The notes under the pieces are model-generated. The model saw nothing but the letters and a program-made list of their open reading frames with translations, was not told the origin of the DNA and searched no databases. A stretch of 6,872 bases of DNA. Origin: Bacteroidales bacterium (GTDB lineage: Bacteria; Bacteroidota; Bacteroidia; Bacteroidales; CG2-30-32-10). This document shows positions 1-6,872 of the stretch, in pieces. How positions within the stretch are numbered: position 1 is the first letter of the stretch; the number at the start of each line of letters is the position of its first letter. Location: contig DAOQAK010000083.1 in NCBI GenBank assembly GCA_035353855.1, forward strand, positions 1 through 6,872. The letters are read 5' to 3'. Both the position numbers and the translations under genes were made by a program.

Positions 1-1
1 G

Positions 2-54
2 GATAATTTTTGCTGCCAAAAATAATACTTCTCCCCATTTATTTTATGTGAGCC
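2..54. repeat. Left arm of a 53-bp perfect terminal inverted repeat
   Basis: Bases 2-54 are the exact reverse complement of 6820-6872, with no mismatch over 53 bp. Similarity stops abruptly at 54/55, and only base 1 lies outside. The outer part contains a small hairpin: ATTTTTG at 6-12 pairs with CAAAAAT at 17-23 around a CTGC loop. The arm ends 6 bp before the apparent start of the RND coding frame and contributes the in-frame TGA (49-51) that closes that frame upstream. One frame is open through the arm (from base 3 to a TAG at 72-74), but the stretch is too short to call coding. Possible identities are an arm of an invertible segment, a dispersed repeat or mobile-element end, or a repeat where an assembly broke. 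The repeat itself is certain; its nature is not. Confidence 0.95.
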
Positions 55-60
55 GTAAAA

Positions 61-3000
61 ATAAAAGAGTTTAGACCTACCAGCTGGAGCATCGACAACA
101 AAACCAGTATTTATGTTGTGATATTGATCATCGCTATTTTCGGCATTTTTAGCTATATAAATATTCCTAAAGAACAATTTCCTGAAATAGTAATGCCAAA
201 GATAATTGTTACCACGGTTTACCCGGGAACAACGCCTTACGATATAGAGAACCTGATTACACGCCCTTTGGAAAAAAATATGAAATCGATCAAAGGTGTT
301 AAAAAGATCACAAGTTCCAGCGTTCAGGATTATTCAATAATCACAGTAGAGTTCAATACAGATGTAAAAATTTCAGATGCAAAACAAAAGGTAAAAGATG
401 CAATTGACAAAACAGCAAATGATCTGCCTCCCAAGACCAGCCTTATTGGACCTGATGTTATGGAAGTTGATTTATCGGAATTGCCTATAATGAATATCAA
501 TATCTCTGGCGATTTTGAATTATCCAAACTTAAAGAATATGCTGAGATTATTCAGGATAGGATAGAAGCGCTTAAAGAAATTACAAGGGTTGATATTATC
601 GGTGCCATGAACAGGGAAATACAAATCAATGTGGATATGTATAAAATGCAGGCTGCCGATCTTACTTTGCGCGATATTCAAAATGCAGTAGCTTATGAAA
701 ACATGACCATTTCGAGCGGATCGGTTGATATTATAGGAATGAAGCGTTCCATAAGGGTTGTAGGTGAGTTTAAAGATATTGAATCGATAGGTAATATCAT
801 GATTAAATCGCCACTTGGCGCTATAGTATATATTAAAGATATTGCCGAGATAAAAGATGATTTTCTTGAGAGAGAAAGTTATGCCCGTTTCAATAATAAA
901 AATGTTTTATCACTTAATGTTATTAAAAAAAGTGGCGAGAACCTTTTAACAGCTTCAAAACAGATCAATGAAATATTATCTGAACTTAAAGAAACAAAAC
1001 TCCCTTCAAAACTTAATATTGATATTACAGGGGAGCAGGCAAAATTTACCGACAGGACATTGAATGAATTGAACAATACAATTATTATCGGATTCATTCT
1101 TGTTACTTTGATTCTGATGTTCTTCATGGGATTTACCAATGCATTTTTTGTTGGATTATCAGTGCCTCTTTCAATGTGTATCGCATTTATGGTATTACCG
1201 GGTATTGATTTCACTTTGAATATGCTTGTTATGTTTTCATTTCTTTTTGCTCTCGGTATTGTTGTTGACGATGCAATAGTTGTTATTGAAAACACACACA
1301 GAATTTTCAAACAAGGAAATGGAAAATTAAGCATTGTCAAAGCTGCAAAACTTGCAGCCGGGGAAGTGTTTGTACCTATTCTTTCCGGAACACTTACCAC
1401 ATTGGCTCCTTTTTTCCCGCTGGCATTCTGGCCCGGGATTGTTGGAAATTTCATGTTCTATATTCCTATAACATTAATCATTACTTTGTTTGCATCGTTG
1501 GTAGTAGCTTACATAATAAATCCTGTATTTGCTGTTGATTTTATGGAGCACGATGATCATGAGAAACTTGAAAAACCCGATAAACGGAAACTTCTGAAAG
1601 TATCGGGCATCATGGCAGGAATTGCTTTAATCTTTTATATCATGCAATGGATAGGGTTGGCTAATTTAATGGTATTCTTCATGGTACTTTATTTATTCCA
1701 TAATATCTATGGGGTAAAAATAATCCATCGTTTTCAGAAAAAATTCATTCCATCATTTATGAATGGATATGAAAAATTATTAAGGAAATGTATAAAAGGA
1801 AGAAGACCATATTACCTGCTTTGGGGAACGGTTAGTGCATTAATCCTGGTATTTGCTGTTACAATAATATCAAAACAAAAAGTTATATTTTTTCCCCCGA
1901 ATGAACCCAACAATATATATGTATATATTAAGATGCCTGTAGGTACAAGCCTTGAAGTAACAGATTCCGTTGCTAAAATTGTTGAAAAAAGGGTTTACAA
2001 AGTAGTTGGAGAAAATAATCCTATTGTTGAATCGGTAGTAACAAATGTAGCTCTTGGTGCTACCGATCCAATGGCTAATGATTATTCCGTAGCATCGCAT
2101 AAAGCTAAAGTTACTGTTAATTTTGTTGAATATGCAGAACGAAACAGGTTTAATACTGTTGTTTTTGTTGATTCCATACGTAATGCTTTAACTGGTATTC
2201 CCGGCGCTGAATTCTCTGTTGAGGGAAATCTTATGGGTCCTCCTACAGGAAAGCCAATTAATGTTGAAATATCAGGCGACAACATTGATTCCCTTCTTCT
2301 CACATCGCATAAATTTGTGAAGTATCTCGAAGCATCGGGAATCGAAGGTATTGAAGACCTGAAATCAGACTTTGAAGAAAGCAAACCCGAAATCATAATT
2401 AATATTGATAGAGAAAGAGCTAACAAGGAAGGGCTTTCCACTGCCCTGATAGGTTCGGAAATGCATACTGCAATTTTTGGAACAGATGTTTCAAAATATA
2501 GAGAAGACGAGGATCAGTATCCGATACAATTGAGATATAAGGAATCACAACGCAAAAATATCGATGCCCTTTTGAACCTGGAAATAACTTATATGGATTA
2601 TACTTCTTTCAAGCTTCGTCAAATTCCTTTATCTTCTGTTGCCAAATTAAGTTATGTGAACAGTTACGGGAGCATTAAACGTAAAAATTTGAAACGTGTA
2701 ATTAATTTATCTTCCAATGTACTTTCAGGTTACACTGCCAATGAAGTTGTAGCGAATATCAATAACGCTATCAGAAGTTATAAAGCTCCTGAAGGTGTGG
2801 AATTAAAGATTACAGGTGAGCAGGAAGACCAGAAAGAATCAATGGATTTTTTAACAACGGCATTAATTCTTTCAATCGGTTTGATATTATTTATTCTTAT
2901 TACGCAATTCAATTCAACAAGTAAACCTATAATAATTCTTGCAGAGGTTCTGTTTAGTATTATTGGTGTTTTGCTTGGGTATATGATTTTTGGAATGACC

Positions 3001-3495
3001 ATCTCTATTGTCATGACAGGAGTTGGTGTTATTGCCCTTGCGGGTATCGTTGTACGAAACGGAATTCTTCTCGTTGAGTTTACTGATGTGTTGAAGGAGC
3101 GTGGTTTAAAAACCAGGGAAGCTATTATACAGGCTGGTAAAACACGTATCACTCCTGTGATCCTAACGGCTTCTGCAACCATCACCGGGCTGATACCTTT
3201 GGCTATTGGGTTTAATATTAATTTTGTTACTTTATTTACCGATTTAAATCCGCATATACATTTTGGTGGCGAAAACACTCAGTTTTTTGGAGGATTGTCA
3301 TGGACAATTATTTTTGGGTTGAGCTTTGCAACATTCCTGACATTGATACTTGTTCCTGCAATGTATTTTATTGCACATGCAGCGAAACTTCGTTTAAAAA
3401 GAAATAAGTCAAAACGACTTTTCAGGAAAGGCTTGCCATACCTGAAGAATGCTCATACAGGTGATGATGATATTGATATAGAATCGCTGGTATAA
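61..3495 (+). CDS. RND-family efflux transporter, inner-membrane subunit (HAE1/AcrB-like); 5' end unresolved
   Basis: Proton-driven RND pump subunit, normally a trimer in the inner membrane working with a membrane-fusion protein and a TolC-like channel. Substrate is not predictable. Numbered from the GTG at 118: TM1 at the start, porter domain about 17-320, TM2-TM6 about 322-470, TM7 about 566-584, second porter domain about 590-905, TM8-TM12 about 911-1086, acidic tail. TM4 carries the proton-relay pair Asp384-Asp385 (LGIVVDDAIVVIEN). TM10 has Arg980 (GIVVRNGILLVEF) where AcrB has Lys940. Two extra hydrophobic segments (about 494-530) lie between TM6 and TM7, which helps explain a length of about 1,144 residues against roughly 1,050 for AcrB. 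GTG 118 is the first canonical start but falls inside TM1. The frame upstream encodes KEFRPTSWSIDNKTSIYVV, a family-like N-terminus, so translation should begin near 61, where the codon is ATA. The frame is closed by TGA at 49-51. Family call is firm; the start is uncertain. Confidence 0.93.
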   Translation: MKEFRPTSWSIDNKTSIYVVILIIAIFGIFSYINIPKEQFPEIVMPKIIVTTVYPGTTPYDIENLITRPLEKNMKSIKGVKKITSSSVQDYSIITVEFNTDVKISDAKQKVKDAIDKTANDLPPKTSLIGPDVMEVDLSELPIMNINISGDFELSKLKEYAEIIQDRIEALKEITRVDIIGAMNREIQINVDMYKMQAADLTLRDIQNAVAYENMTISSGSVDIIGMKRSIRVVGEFKDIESIGNIMIKSPLGAIVYIKDIAEIKDDFLERESYARFNNKNVLSLNVIKKSGENLLTASKQINEILSELKETKLPSKLNIDITGEQAKFTDRTLNELNNTIIIGFILVTLILMFFMGFTNAFFVGLSVPLSMCIAFMVLPGIDFTLNMLVMFSFLFALGIVVDDAIVVIENTHRIFKQGNGKLSIVKAAKLAAGEVFVPILSGTLTTLAPFFPLAFWPGIVGNFMFYIPITLIITLFASLVVAYIINPVFAVDFMEHDDHEKLEKPDKRKLLKVSGIMAGIALIFYIMQWIGLANLMVFFMVLYLFHNIYGVKIIHRFQKKFIPSFMNGYEKLLRKCIKGRRPYYLLWGTVSALILVFAVTIISKQKVIFFPPNEPNNIYVYIKMPVGTSLEVTDSVAKIVEKRVYKVVGENNPIVESVVTNVALGATDPMANDYSVASHKAKVTVNFVEYAERNRFNTVVFVDSIRNALTGIPGAEFSVEGNLMGPPTGKPINVEISGDNIDSLLLTSHKFVKYLEASGIEGIEDLKSDFEESKPEIIINIDRERANKEGLSTALIGSEMHTAIFGTDVSKYREDEDQYPIQLRYKESQRKNIDALLNLEITYMDYTSFKLRQIPLSSVAKLSYVNSYGSIKRKNLKRVINLSSNVLSGYTANEVVANINNAIRSYKAPEGVELKITGEQEDQKESMDFLTTALILSIGLILFILITQFNSTSKPIIILAEVLFSIIGVLLGYMIFGMTISIVMTGVGVIALAGIVVRNGILLVEFTDVLKERGLKTREAIIQAGKTRITPVILTASATITGLIPLAIGFNINFVTLFTDLNPHIHFGGENTQFFGGLSWTIIFGLSFATFLTLILVPAMYFIAHAAKLRLKRNKSKRLFRKGLPYLKNAHTGDDDIDIESLV

Positions 3496-3509
3496 TATAT
3501 TTATTAAGT

Positions 3510-3551
3510 AAAAAAGGCTGTTTCACTTATTTGGAACAGCCTCTTTTTTTT
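3510..3551 (+). terminator. Intrinsic terminator after the RND gene
   Basis: A 10-bp stem (3516-3525 with 3532-3541, GGCTGTTTCA/TGGAACAGCC, one G-U wobble) closes a 6-nt loop. It is followed by TC and eight T residues (3544-3551) and preceded by six A residues (3510-3515). It starts 15 nt after the RND stop codon, so it ends that transcript and separates the pump from dxs. The flanking A tract means it could also work on the opposite strand, although no gene converges on it here. Confidence 0.92.
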
Positions 3552-3562
3552 GTATTCATAAA

Positions 3563-3594
3563 TTATTCCGATAACATATATACAATCGGTATAA
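3563..3594. promoter_or_regulatory. Imperfect palindrome upstream of dxs, possible operator
   Basis: TTATTCCGAT (3563-3572) and ATCGGTATAA (3585-3594) are inverted copies with 9 of 10 positions matching, around a 12-nt AT-rich spacer. The centre lies about 50 bp upstream of the -7-like box for dxs. The dyad geometry would suit a dimeric regulator, but I recognise no known operator, and in such AT-rich DNA part of the match could be chance. Confidence 0.3.
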
Positions 3595-3608
3595 GTTTTT
3601 TTAACGAA

Positions 3609-3637
3609 TTTATCGTAAACAATTTTTAGTAAATTTG
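3609..3637 (+). promoter_or_regulatory. Putative Bacteroidota-type promoter for dxs
   Basis: TAAATTTG at 3630-3637 fits the Bacteroidota -7 consensus TAnnTTTG. The matching -33 element is weak: TTTA at 3609-3612, 17 nt upstream of the -7 box, against a consensus of TTTG or TTG. It is the only such box between the terminator and dxs, and would start transcription around 3643, giving a leader of about 20-25 nt. It would drive dxs and the overlapping cyclase gene together. Confidence 0.55.
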
Positions 3638-3646
3638 TGGGTTATA

Positions 3647-3663
3647 TACTAAACTTTTTAGTA
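3647..3663 (+). promoter_or_regulatory. Small hairpin immediately before the dxs start codon
   Basis: TACTAAA (3647-3653) pairs perfectly with TTTAGTA (3657-3663) around a 3-nt CTT loop, ending 2 nt before the TTG start. The stem is AT-rich and so only modestly stable, but it covers the region where a ribosome would load. The 3' arm lies in TTTTTAGTA (3655-3663), which is also found at 3623-3631 overlapping the -7 box. A role in limiting translation is inference only. Confidence 0.35.
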
Positions 3664-3665
3664 GC

Positions 3666-5591
3666 TTGAATTCAAAAATTGCACCCGGGAAATTATTAGC
3701 AACAATCAATTCTCCTGATGAACTTAGAAAACTGGACGAAGATGATTTGCCATTGCTTTGTTCAGAATTAAGGCAATATATTATTGATGTTGTTTCACAT
3801 CACCCGGGGCATCTGGGTGCGAGTCTTGGTGCTGTGGAGCTTGCTGTTGCGATTCATTATGTTTTCAATACACCGTATGATAAATTGATTTGGGATGTTG
3901 GCCACCAGGCATATGCTCATAAAATTCTTACAGGCAGAAGAGACTCATTCCCTACAAACCGCACCTATAAAGGTATTAGCGGTTTTCCTAAAATGAGTGA
4001 AAGTGAATATGATGCTTTTGGCGTTGGTCATTCGTCAACATCTATCTCTGCAACGTTAGGAATGGCGATAGCTTCAAATCTTAATGGCGAGAAGGACAGG
4101 AATCATATTGCAGTAATTGGCGATGGCTCTATGACAGGCGGTATGGCTTTCGAGGCACTTAATCATGCCGGTGTTTCAAAATCAAATATTCTTATAATCC
4201 TGAATGATAACGGTATTGCAATTGACCAGAATGTGGGTGCGTTAAAAGAATATCTTACAGATATTACTACATCTAAGACATATAATAGAGTAAAAGATAA
4301 GATTTGGAATGTTCTTGGTCAGCGTGGCAGATACGGAAATAAGACACGTTCATTCGTTCAGAAAATTGAAAATGCAATTAAATTATCTATTTTCAGGCAG
4401 GGTAATATTTTTGAATCCCTGAACTTTCGTTATTTCGGTCCTGTTGATGGAAATGATATTTACAGATTAAAAAAAATTCTTTCTGATTTAAAACATATTC
4501 GCGGTCCCAAAATCCTTCATTGTATTACTATTAAAGGAAAAGGTTTTGAGCAGGCTGAAAAACAACAAACCAAATTTCATGCACCGGGTTTATTCAACAG
4601 CAAGACCGGCGAGATAATTGAAAAACCCGAAGAAAATAATAAACCACCGAAATATCAGATTGTTTTTGGTGAAACTATAATTGAACTTGCTGAAAAAAAT
4701 CAGAAGATTGTTGGTGTTACTCCTGCAATGGCTACAGGCTGCTCATTGAACCTGATGATGGAGAAAATGCCCGACAGGGCTTTTGATGTGGGCATTGCTG
4801 AACAGCATGCCGTAACGTTCTCGGCAGGTATGGCAGTTCAGGGCTATGTGCCGTATTGCAATATTTATTCATCATTCCTGCAACGTGCATACGACCAGAT
4901 AATTCATGATGTTGCATTGCAAAATCTGCATGTTGTTTTTTGCATAGATCGTGGTGGATTGGTTGGAGATGATGGCGCAACACATCATGGCGCTTTTGAC
5001 CTGGCATTTTTACGCAGTGTTCCTAATATGATTATTGCCGCGCCGATGAATGAAGTTGAGCTTCGTAATTTGATGTTCACGGCTCAGACGAAAAACACCG
5101 GTCCCTATGCAATCCGCTATCCAAGAGGAAACGGCGTGATACCTGATTGGAAAAAAGATTTTTCAGAAATAGAGATCGGGAAAGGTGAAAAATTAAAAGA
5201 CGGAAATGACCTGGCAATTCTTACTGTTGGACATGTCGGGAATTTTGTAGCCGAAGCTATTCGTATATTGGAAATAGAAAATATAAGCATTGCTCATTAT
5301 AATATGCGTTTTGTAAAACCTGTTGATGCACAAATGTTATTTGAAGTTTCTGAAAAATTCAGGAATGTTATAACCGTTGAAGATGGCACAATTATCGGTG
5401 GTTTCGGAAGCGCTGTGATGGAGTTTATTTCCGATAATAATTTAAATGTAAATGTGAAACGTCTTGGTATTCCTGATCGTTTTGTTGAACATGGCTCACC
5501 TAAAGAGTTGTACGATGAATGCGGTTATCATGTAAATGGAATTATTAAATCAGTTAAAGAAGTTTTAAAAAGAAAATATGAAACTATTTAA
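3666..5591 (+). CDS. dxs: 1-deoxy-D-xylulose-5-phosphate synthase
   Basis: Cytoplasmic thiamine-diphosphate enzyme that condenses pyruvate with glyceraldehyde 3-phosphate to 1-deoxy-D-xylulose 5-phosphate, the entry step of the MEP isoprenoid route and a precursor supply for thiamine and pyridoxal. At 641 residues it is full length. The N-terminal ThDP-binding domain has His49 (HHPGHLGASLG), WDVGHQAY with His80, GVGHSSTS (119-126) and the ThDP/Mg motif GDGSMTGG (152-159) ending at Asn182. His305 (FHAPG) matches a conserved active-site His. The central transketolase-type domain has the catalytic Glu379 (GIAEQHAVTF), FLQRAYDQ (404-411) and DRGGLVGDDGATHHG (428-442). Arg484 and Arg487 (IRYPRGNG) precede the C-terminal domain ending near SPKELYDECGYH. 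The start is TTG: an in-frame TAA lies at 3630, no ATG or GTG occurs between, and the N-terminus then has the expected family length. It overlaps the next gene by 14 bp. Identity is very secure. Confidence 0.97.
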   Translation: MNSKIAPGKLLATINSPDELRKLDEDDLPLLCSELRQYIIDVVSHHPGHLGASLGAVELAVAIHYVFNTPYDKLIWDVGHQAYAHKILTGRRDSFPTNRTYKGISGFPKMSESEYDAFGVGHSSTSISATLGMAIASNLNGEKDRNHIAVIGDGSMTGGMAFEALNHAGVSKSNILIILNDNGIAIDQNVGALKEYLTDITTSKTYNRVKDKIWNVLGQRGRYGNKTRSFVQKIENAIKLSIFRQGNIFESLNFRYFGPVDGNDIYRLKKILSDLKHIRGPKILHCITIKGKGFEQAEKQQTKFHAPGLFNSKTGEIIEKPEENNKPPKYQIVFGETIIELAEKNQKIVGVTPAMATGCSLNLMMEKMPDRAFDVGIAEQHAVTFSAGMAVQGYVPYCNIYSSFLQRAYDQIIHDVALQNLHVVFCIDRGGLVGDDGATHHGAFDLAFLRSVPNMIIAAPMNEVELRNLMFTAQTKNTGPYAIRYPRGNGVIPDWKKDFSEIEIGKGEKLKDGNDLAILTVGHVGNFVAEAIRILEIENISIAHYNMRFVKPVDAQMLFEVSEKFRNVITVEDGTIIGGFGSAVMEFISDNNLNVNVKRLGIPDRFVEHGSPKELYDECGYHVNGIIKSVKEVLKRKYETI

Positions 5592-6603
5592 AAAAATATT
5601 TTTTATTGTTGTTACAATTGGTGCTTTGTATCTTATTTCTTCATGTGGCAACGGTACTAATAACGATAACAAGAATACAGATTCACTTACAACGAAAAAT
5701 ATTAACATTCCCGATTTTAATTCCGATAGCGCCTATAATTATATTGCAAAGCAGGTTGAATTCGGGCCACGTGTGCCGAATTCTATTTCACATAAAAAAT
5801 GTGCAGCATATCTTGTTGAAATGTTGAAAAAATATTGCGATACTGTTTATGTTCAGGAAGCAAAGGTTAAAGCGTTTGACGGGAAAATGCTCGAAATGAA
5901 AAATATTATTGGCTCGATAAAACCAGATATTAATAACCGTATTTTTATTTCATCGCATTGGGATTCGCGTCCTTTTGCCGACCATGACCCTGATGTAAAA
6001 AATCAGAAGGACCCTGTACCTGCCGCTAATGACGGTGCAAGCGGGGTTGGTGTTATTATTGAATTAGCACGTTTACTGCATAGCAACCAACCTCCGATAG
6101 GAATTGATTTTATTCTTTTTGATACTGAAGATTACGGACAGCCTGAAGTAAGCGACTATCCCGAGCAGCCAGATTCATGGTGTCTGGGTTCACAGTATTG
6201 GTCGAAGAATCCGCATGTAAAAAAATATTATGCAAAATACGGAATACTTCTCGATATGGTTGGTGCCGAAAATGCTACATTTTATAAAGAAGGAGTTTCA
6301 ATGCAATATGCACCTGATATTGTTAAAAAAGTTTGGGATGCAGCTTCAGGAATTGGATACTCCGATTATTTCCTTTTTGCCGAATCGGGCGAATTGATTG
6401 ATGACCACAAATACATTAATGAGATTGCTCACATTCCTACCATTGATATTATTCATCGCGACGCAGATTCCAAATCAGGTTTTTATAAATACTGGCATAC
6501 CACAAAAGACGATATGGCTGGCATTAATAAAAATACTCTTAAAGCAGTAGGACAAACTTTATTAAAAGTAATTTTTGAAGAAGATTCTTACGCTTCAAAA
6601 TAA
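5578..6603 (+). CDS. Glutaminyl-peptide cyclotransferase (type II, M28-fold) lipoprotein
   Basis: Probable zinc enzyme that turns N-terminal glutamine of exported proteins into pyroglutamate. Residues 1-22 form a lipoprotein signal peptide (MKLFKK, hydrophobic core, lipobox LISSC) with lipidated Cys23; no acidic cluster follows the Cys, so periplasmic rather than surface display is likelier. The M28 catalytic domain spans about 50-335: SSHWDSRPFADHD (125-137), PAANDGASGVG with metal-ligand Asp152, FDTEDYG with the Glu184-Asp185 general-base/ligand pair, DSWCLGSQYW (199-208), DDH at 275-277 and YWHTT with metal-ligand His307. The DDH and WH signatures correspond to those of mammalian glutaminyl cyclase and its Porphyromonas-type relatives, which argues against a plain M28 aminopeptidase. 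In Bacteroidetes many signal-peptidase I products start with Gln, giving this enzyme abundant substrates. ATG 5578 is 14 bp before the dxs stop, indicating co-transcription and probable translational coupling. An aminopeptidase remains the alternative. Confidence 0.88.
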   Translation: MKLFKKIFFIVVTIGALYLISSCGNGTNNDNKNTDSLTTKNINIPDFNSDSAYNYIAKQVEFGPRVPNSISHKKCAAYLVEMLKKYCDTVYVQEAKVKAFDGKMLEMKNIIGSIKPDINNRIFISSHWDSRPFADHDPDVKNQKDPVPAANDGASGVGVIIELARLLHSNQPPIGIDFILFDTEDYGQPEVSDYPEQPDSWCLGSQYWSKNPHVKKYYAKYGILLDMVGAENATFYKEGVSMQYAPDIVKKVWDAASGIGYSDYFLFAESGELIDDHKYINEIAHIPTIDIIHRDADSKSGFYKYWHTTKDDMAGINKNTLKAVGQTLLKVIFEEDSYASK

Positions 6604-6628
6604 TCTTGTGCTAATTACCCCTTTATTC

Positions 6629-6660
6629 CTGTAAATACAGAGATTCTTATTTTTATTTTC
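6629..6660 (+). terminator. Weak candidate terminator after the cyclase gene
   Basis: CTGTA (6629-6633) and TACAG (6636-6640) form a very short dyad, realistically 4 bp with a 4-nt loop, followed by T-rich sequence at 6645-6660. The stem is much weaker than the one at 3510-3551. It is listed because nothing better follows the cyclase stop codon at 6601-6603; the operon may instead rely on another termination mode. Confidence 0.2.
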
Positions 6661-6686
6661 TAAAATATTTTTTACTTTCAAAAACT

Positions 6687-6716
6687 TTTGCAGGTTCTTA
6701 AAAGGGATTATATTTG
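6687..6716 (+). promoter_or_regulatory. Bacteroidota-type promoter facing out of the window
   Basis: TTTG at 6687-6690 (-33 element) and TATATTTG at 6709-6716 (-7 element, consensus TAnnTTTG) are separated by 18 nt, within the usual spacing for this promoter class. Transcription should start around 6722 and run rightwards through the inverted-repeat arm. The first plausible ATG, at 6779, follows an A-rich stretch and opens only 18 codons before a TAA inside the repeat. The intended gene is therefore outside the window or interrupted. This is the best promoter match in the window. Confidence 0.65.
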
Positions 6717-6819
6717 TATTGTAAGATATTACTAATAGAGCAATATATATAAGAGATATGTGCCGATAAAAAAAGAAAATGGAACATCTAAAAGTCACCC
6801 AAAGACATCTCGAATTTTT

Positions 6820-6872
6820 GGCTCACATAAAATAAATGGGGAGAAGTATTATTTTTGGCAGCAAAAATTATC
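6820..6872. repeat. Right arm of the 53-bp perfect terminal inverted repeat
   Basis: Exact reverse complement of 2-54, reaching the last base of the window. It carries the mirror hairpin ATTTTTG (6851-6857) with CAAAAAT (6862-6868) around GCAG. Just inside it, ATTTTTGGC (6814-6822) repeats a 9-mer found again at 6851-6859. The repeat begins about 100 bp downstream of the predicted start of the outward promoter, so any transcript from there would cross it. No coding function is assigned. Confidence 0.95.

Overview
The window is AT-rich, compact DNA that looks like a Bacteroidota (Bacteroidetes) chromosome. Three things point there: Bacteroidota-type -7 promoter boxes (TAnnTTTG), no clear Shine-Dalgarno sequences, and protein variants familiar from that phylum (an RND pump with a PTSWSIDNKTSIY N-terminus and a type II glutaminyl cyclase lipoprotein). 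Genus or species cannot be named from the sequence alone.

Layout: (1) 2-54 is one arm of a perfect 53-bp inverted repeat; its other arm is 6820-6872, so the window is bounded almost exactly by it. (2) About 61-3495 (+) is a nearly full-length inner-membrane RND efflux transporter with an extra hydrophobic pair before TM7. It has no canonical start codon at the place where the family begins. (3) 3496-3665 is an intergenic region with a strong intrinsic terminator, an imperfect palindrome, a -7-like box and a small hairpin just before the next start. (4) 3666-5591 (+) is dxs, 1-deoxy-D-xylulose-5-phosphate synthase, starting at TTG. (5) 5578-6603 (+), overlapping dxs by 14 bp, is an M28-fold glutaminyl-peptide cyclotransferase lipoprotein. 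(6) 6604-6872 is non-coding AT-rich sequence with a good Bacteroidota promoter pointing out of the window towards the right repeat arm.

Functional reading: the pump is a separate transcription unit, closed by the 3510-3551 terminator; its membrane-fusion and outer-membrane partners are not in the window. dxs and the cyclase form a two-gene, translationally overlapping unit: Dxs makes DXP for isoprenoid synthesis in the cytoplasm, and the cyclase probably forms N-terminal pyroglutamate on exported proteins in the envelope. No biochemical link between the two is evident.

No new multi-gene system is visible; the genes are of known families. The most unusual features are the window-bounding inverted repeat and its coincidence with the damaged 5' end of the RND gene and an outward-facing promoter at the other end. 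This could be an invertible segment, a dispersed repeat, or simply where an assembler stopped, and sequence alone cannot decide.
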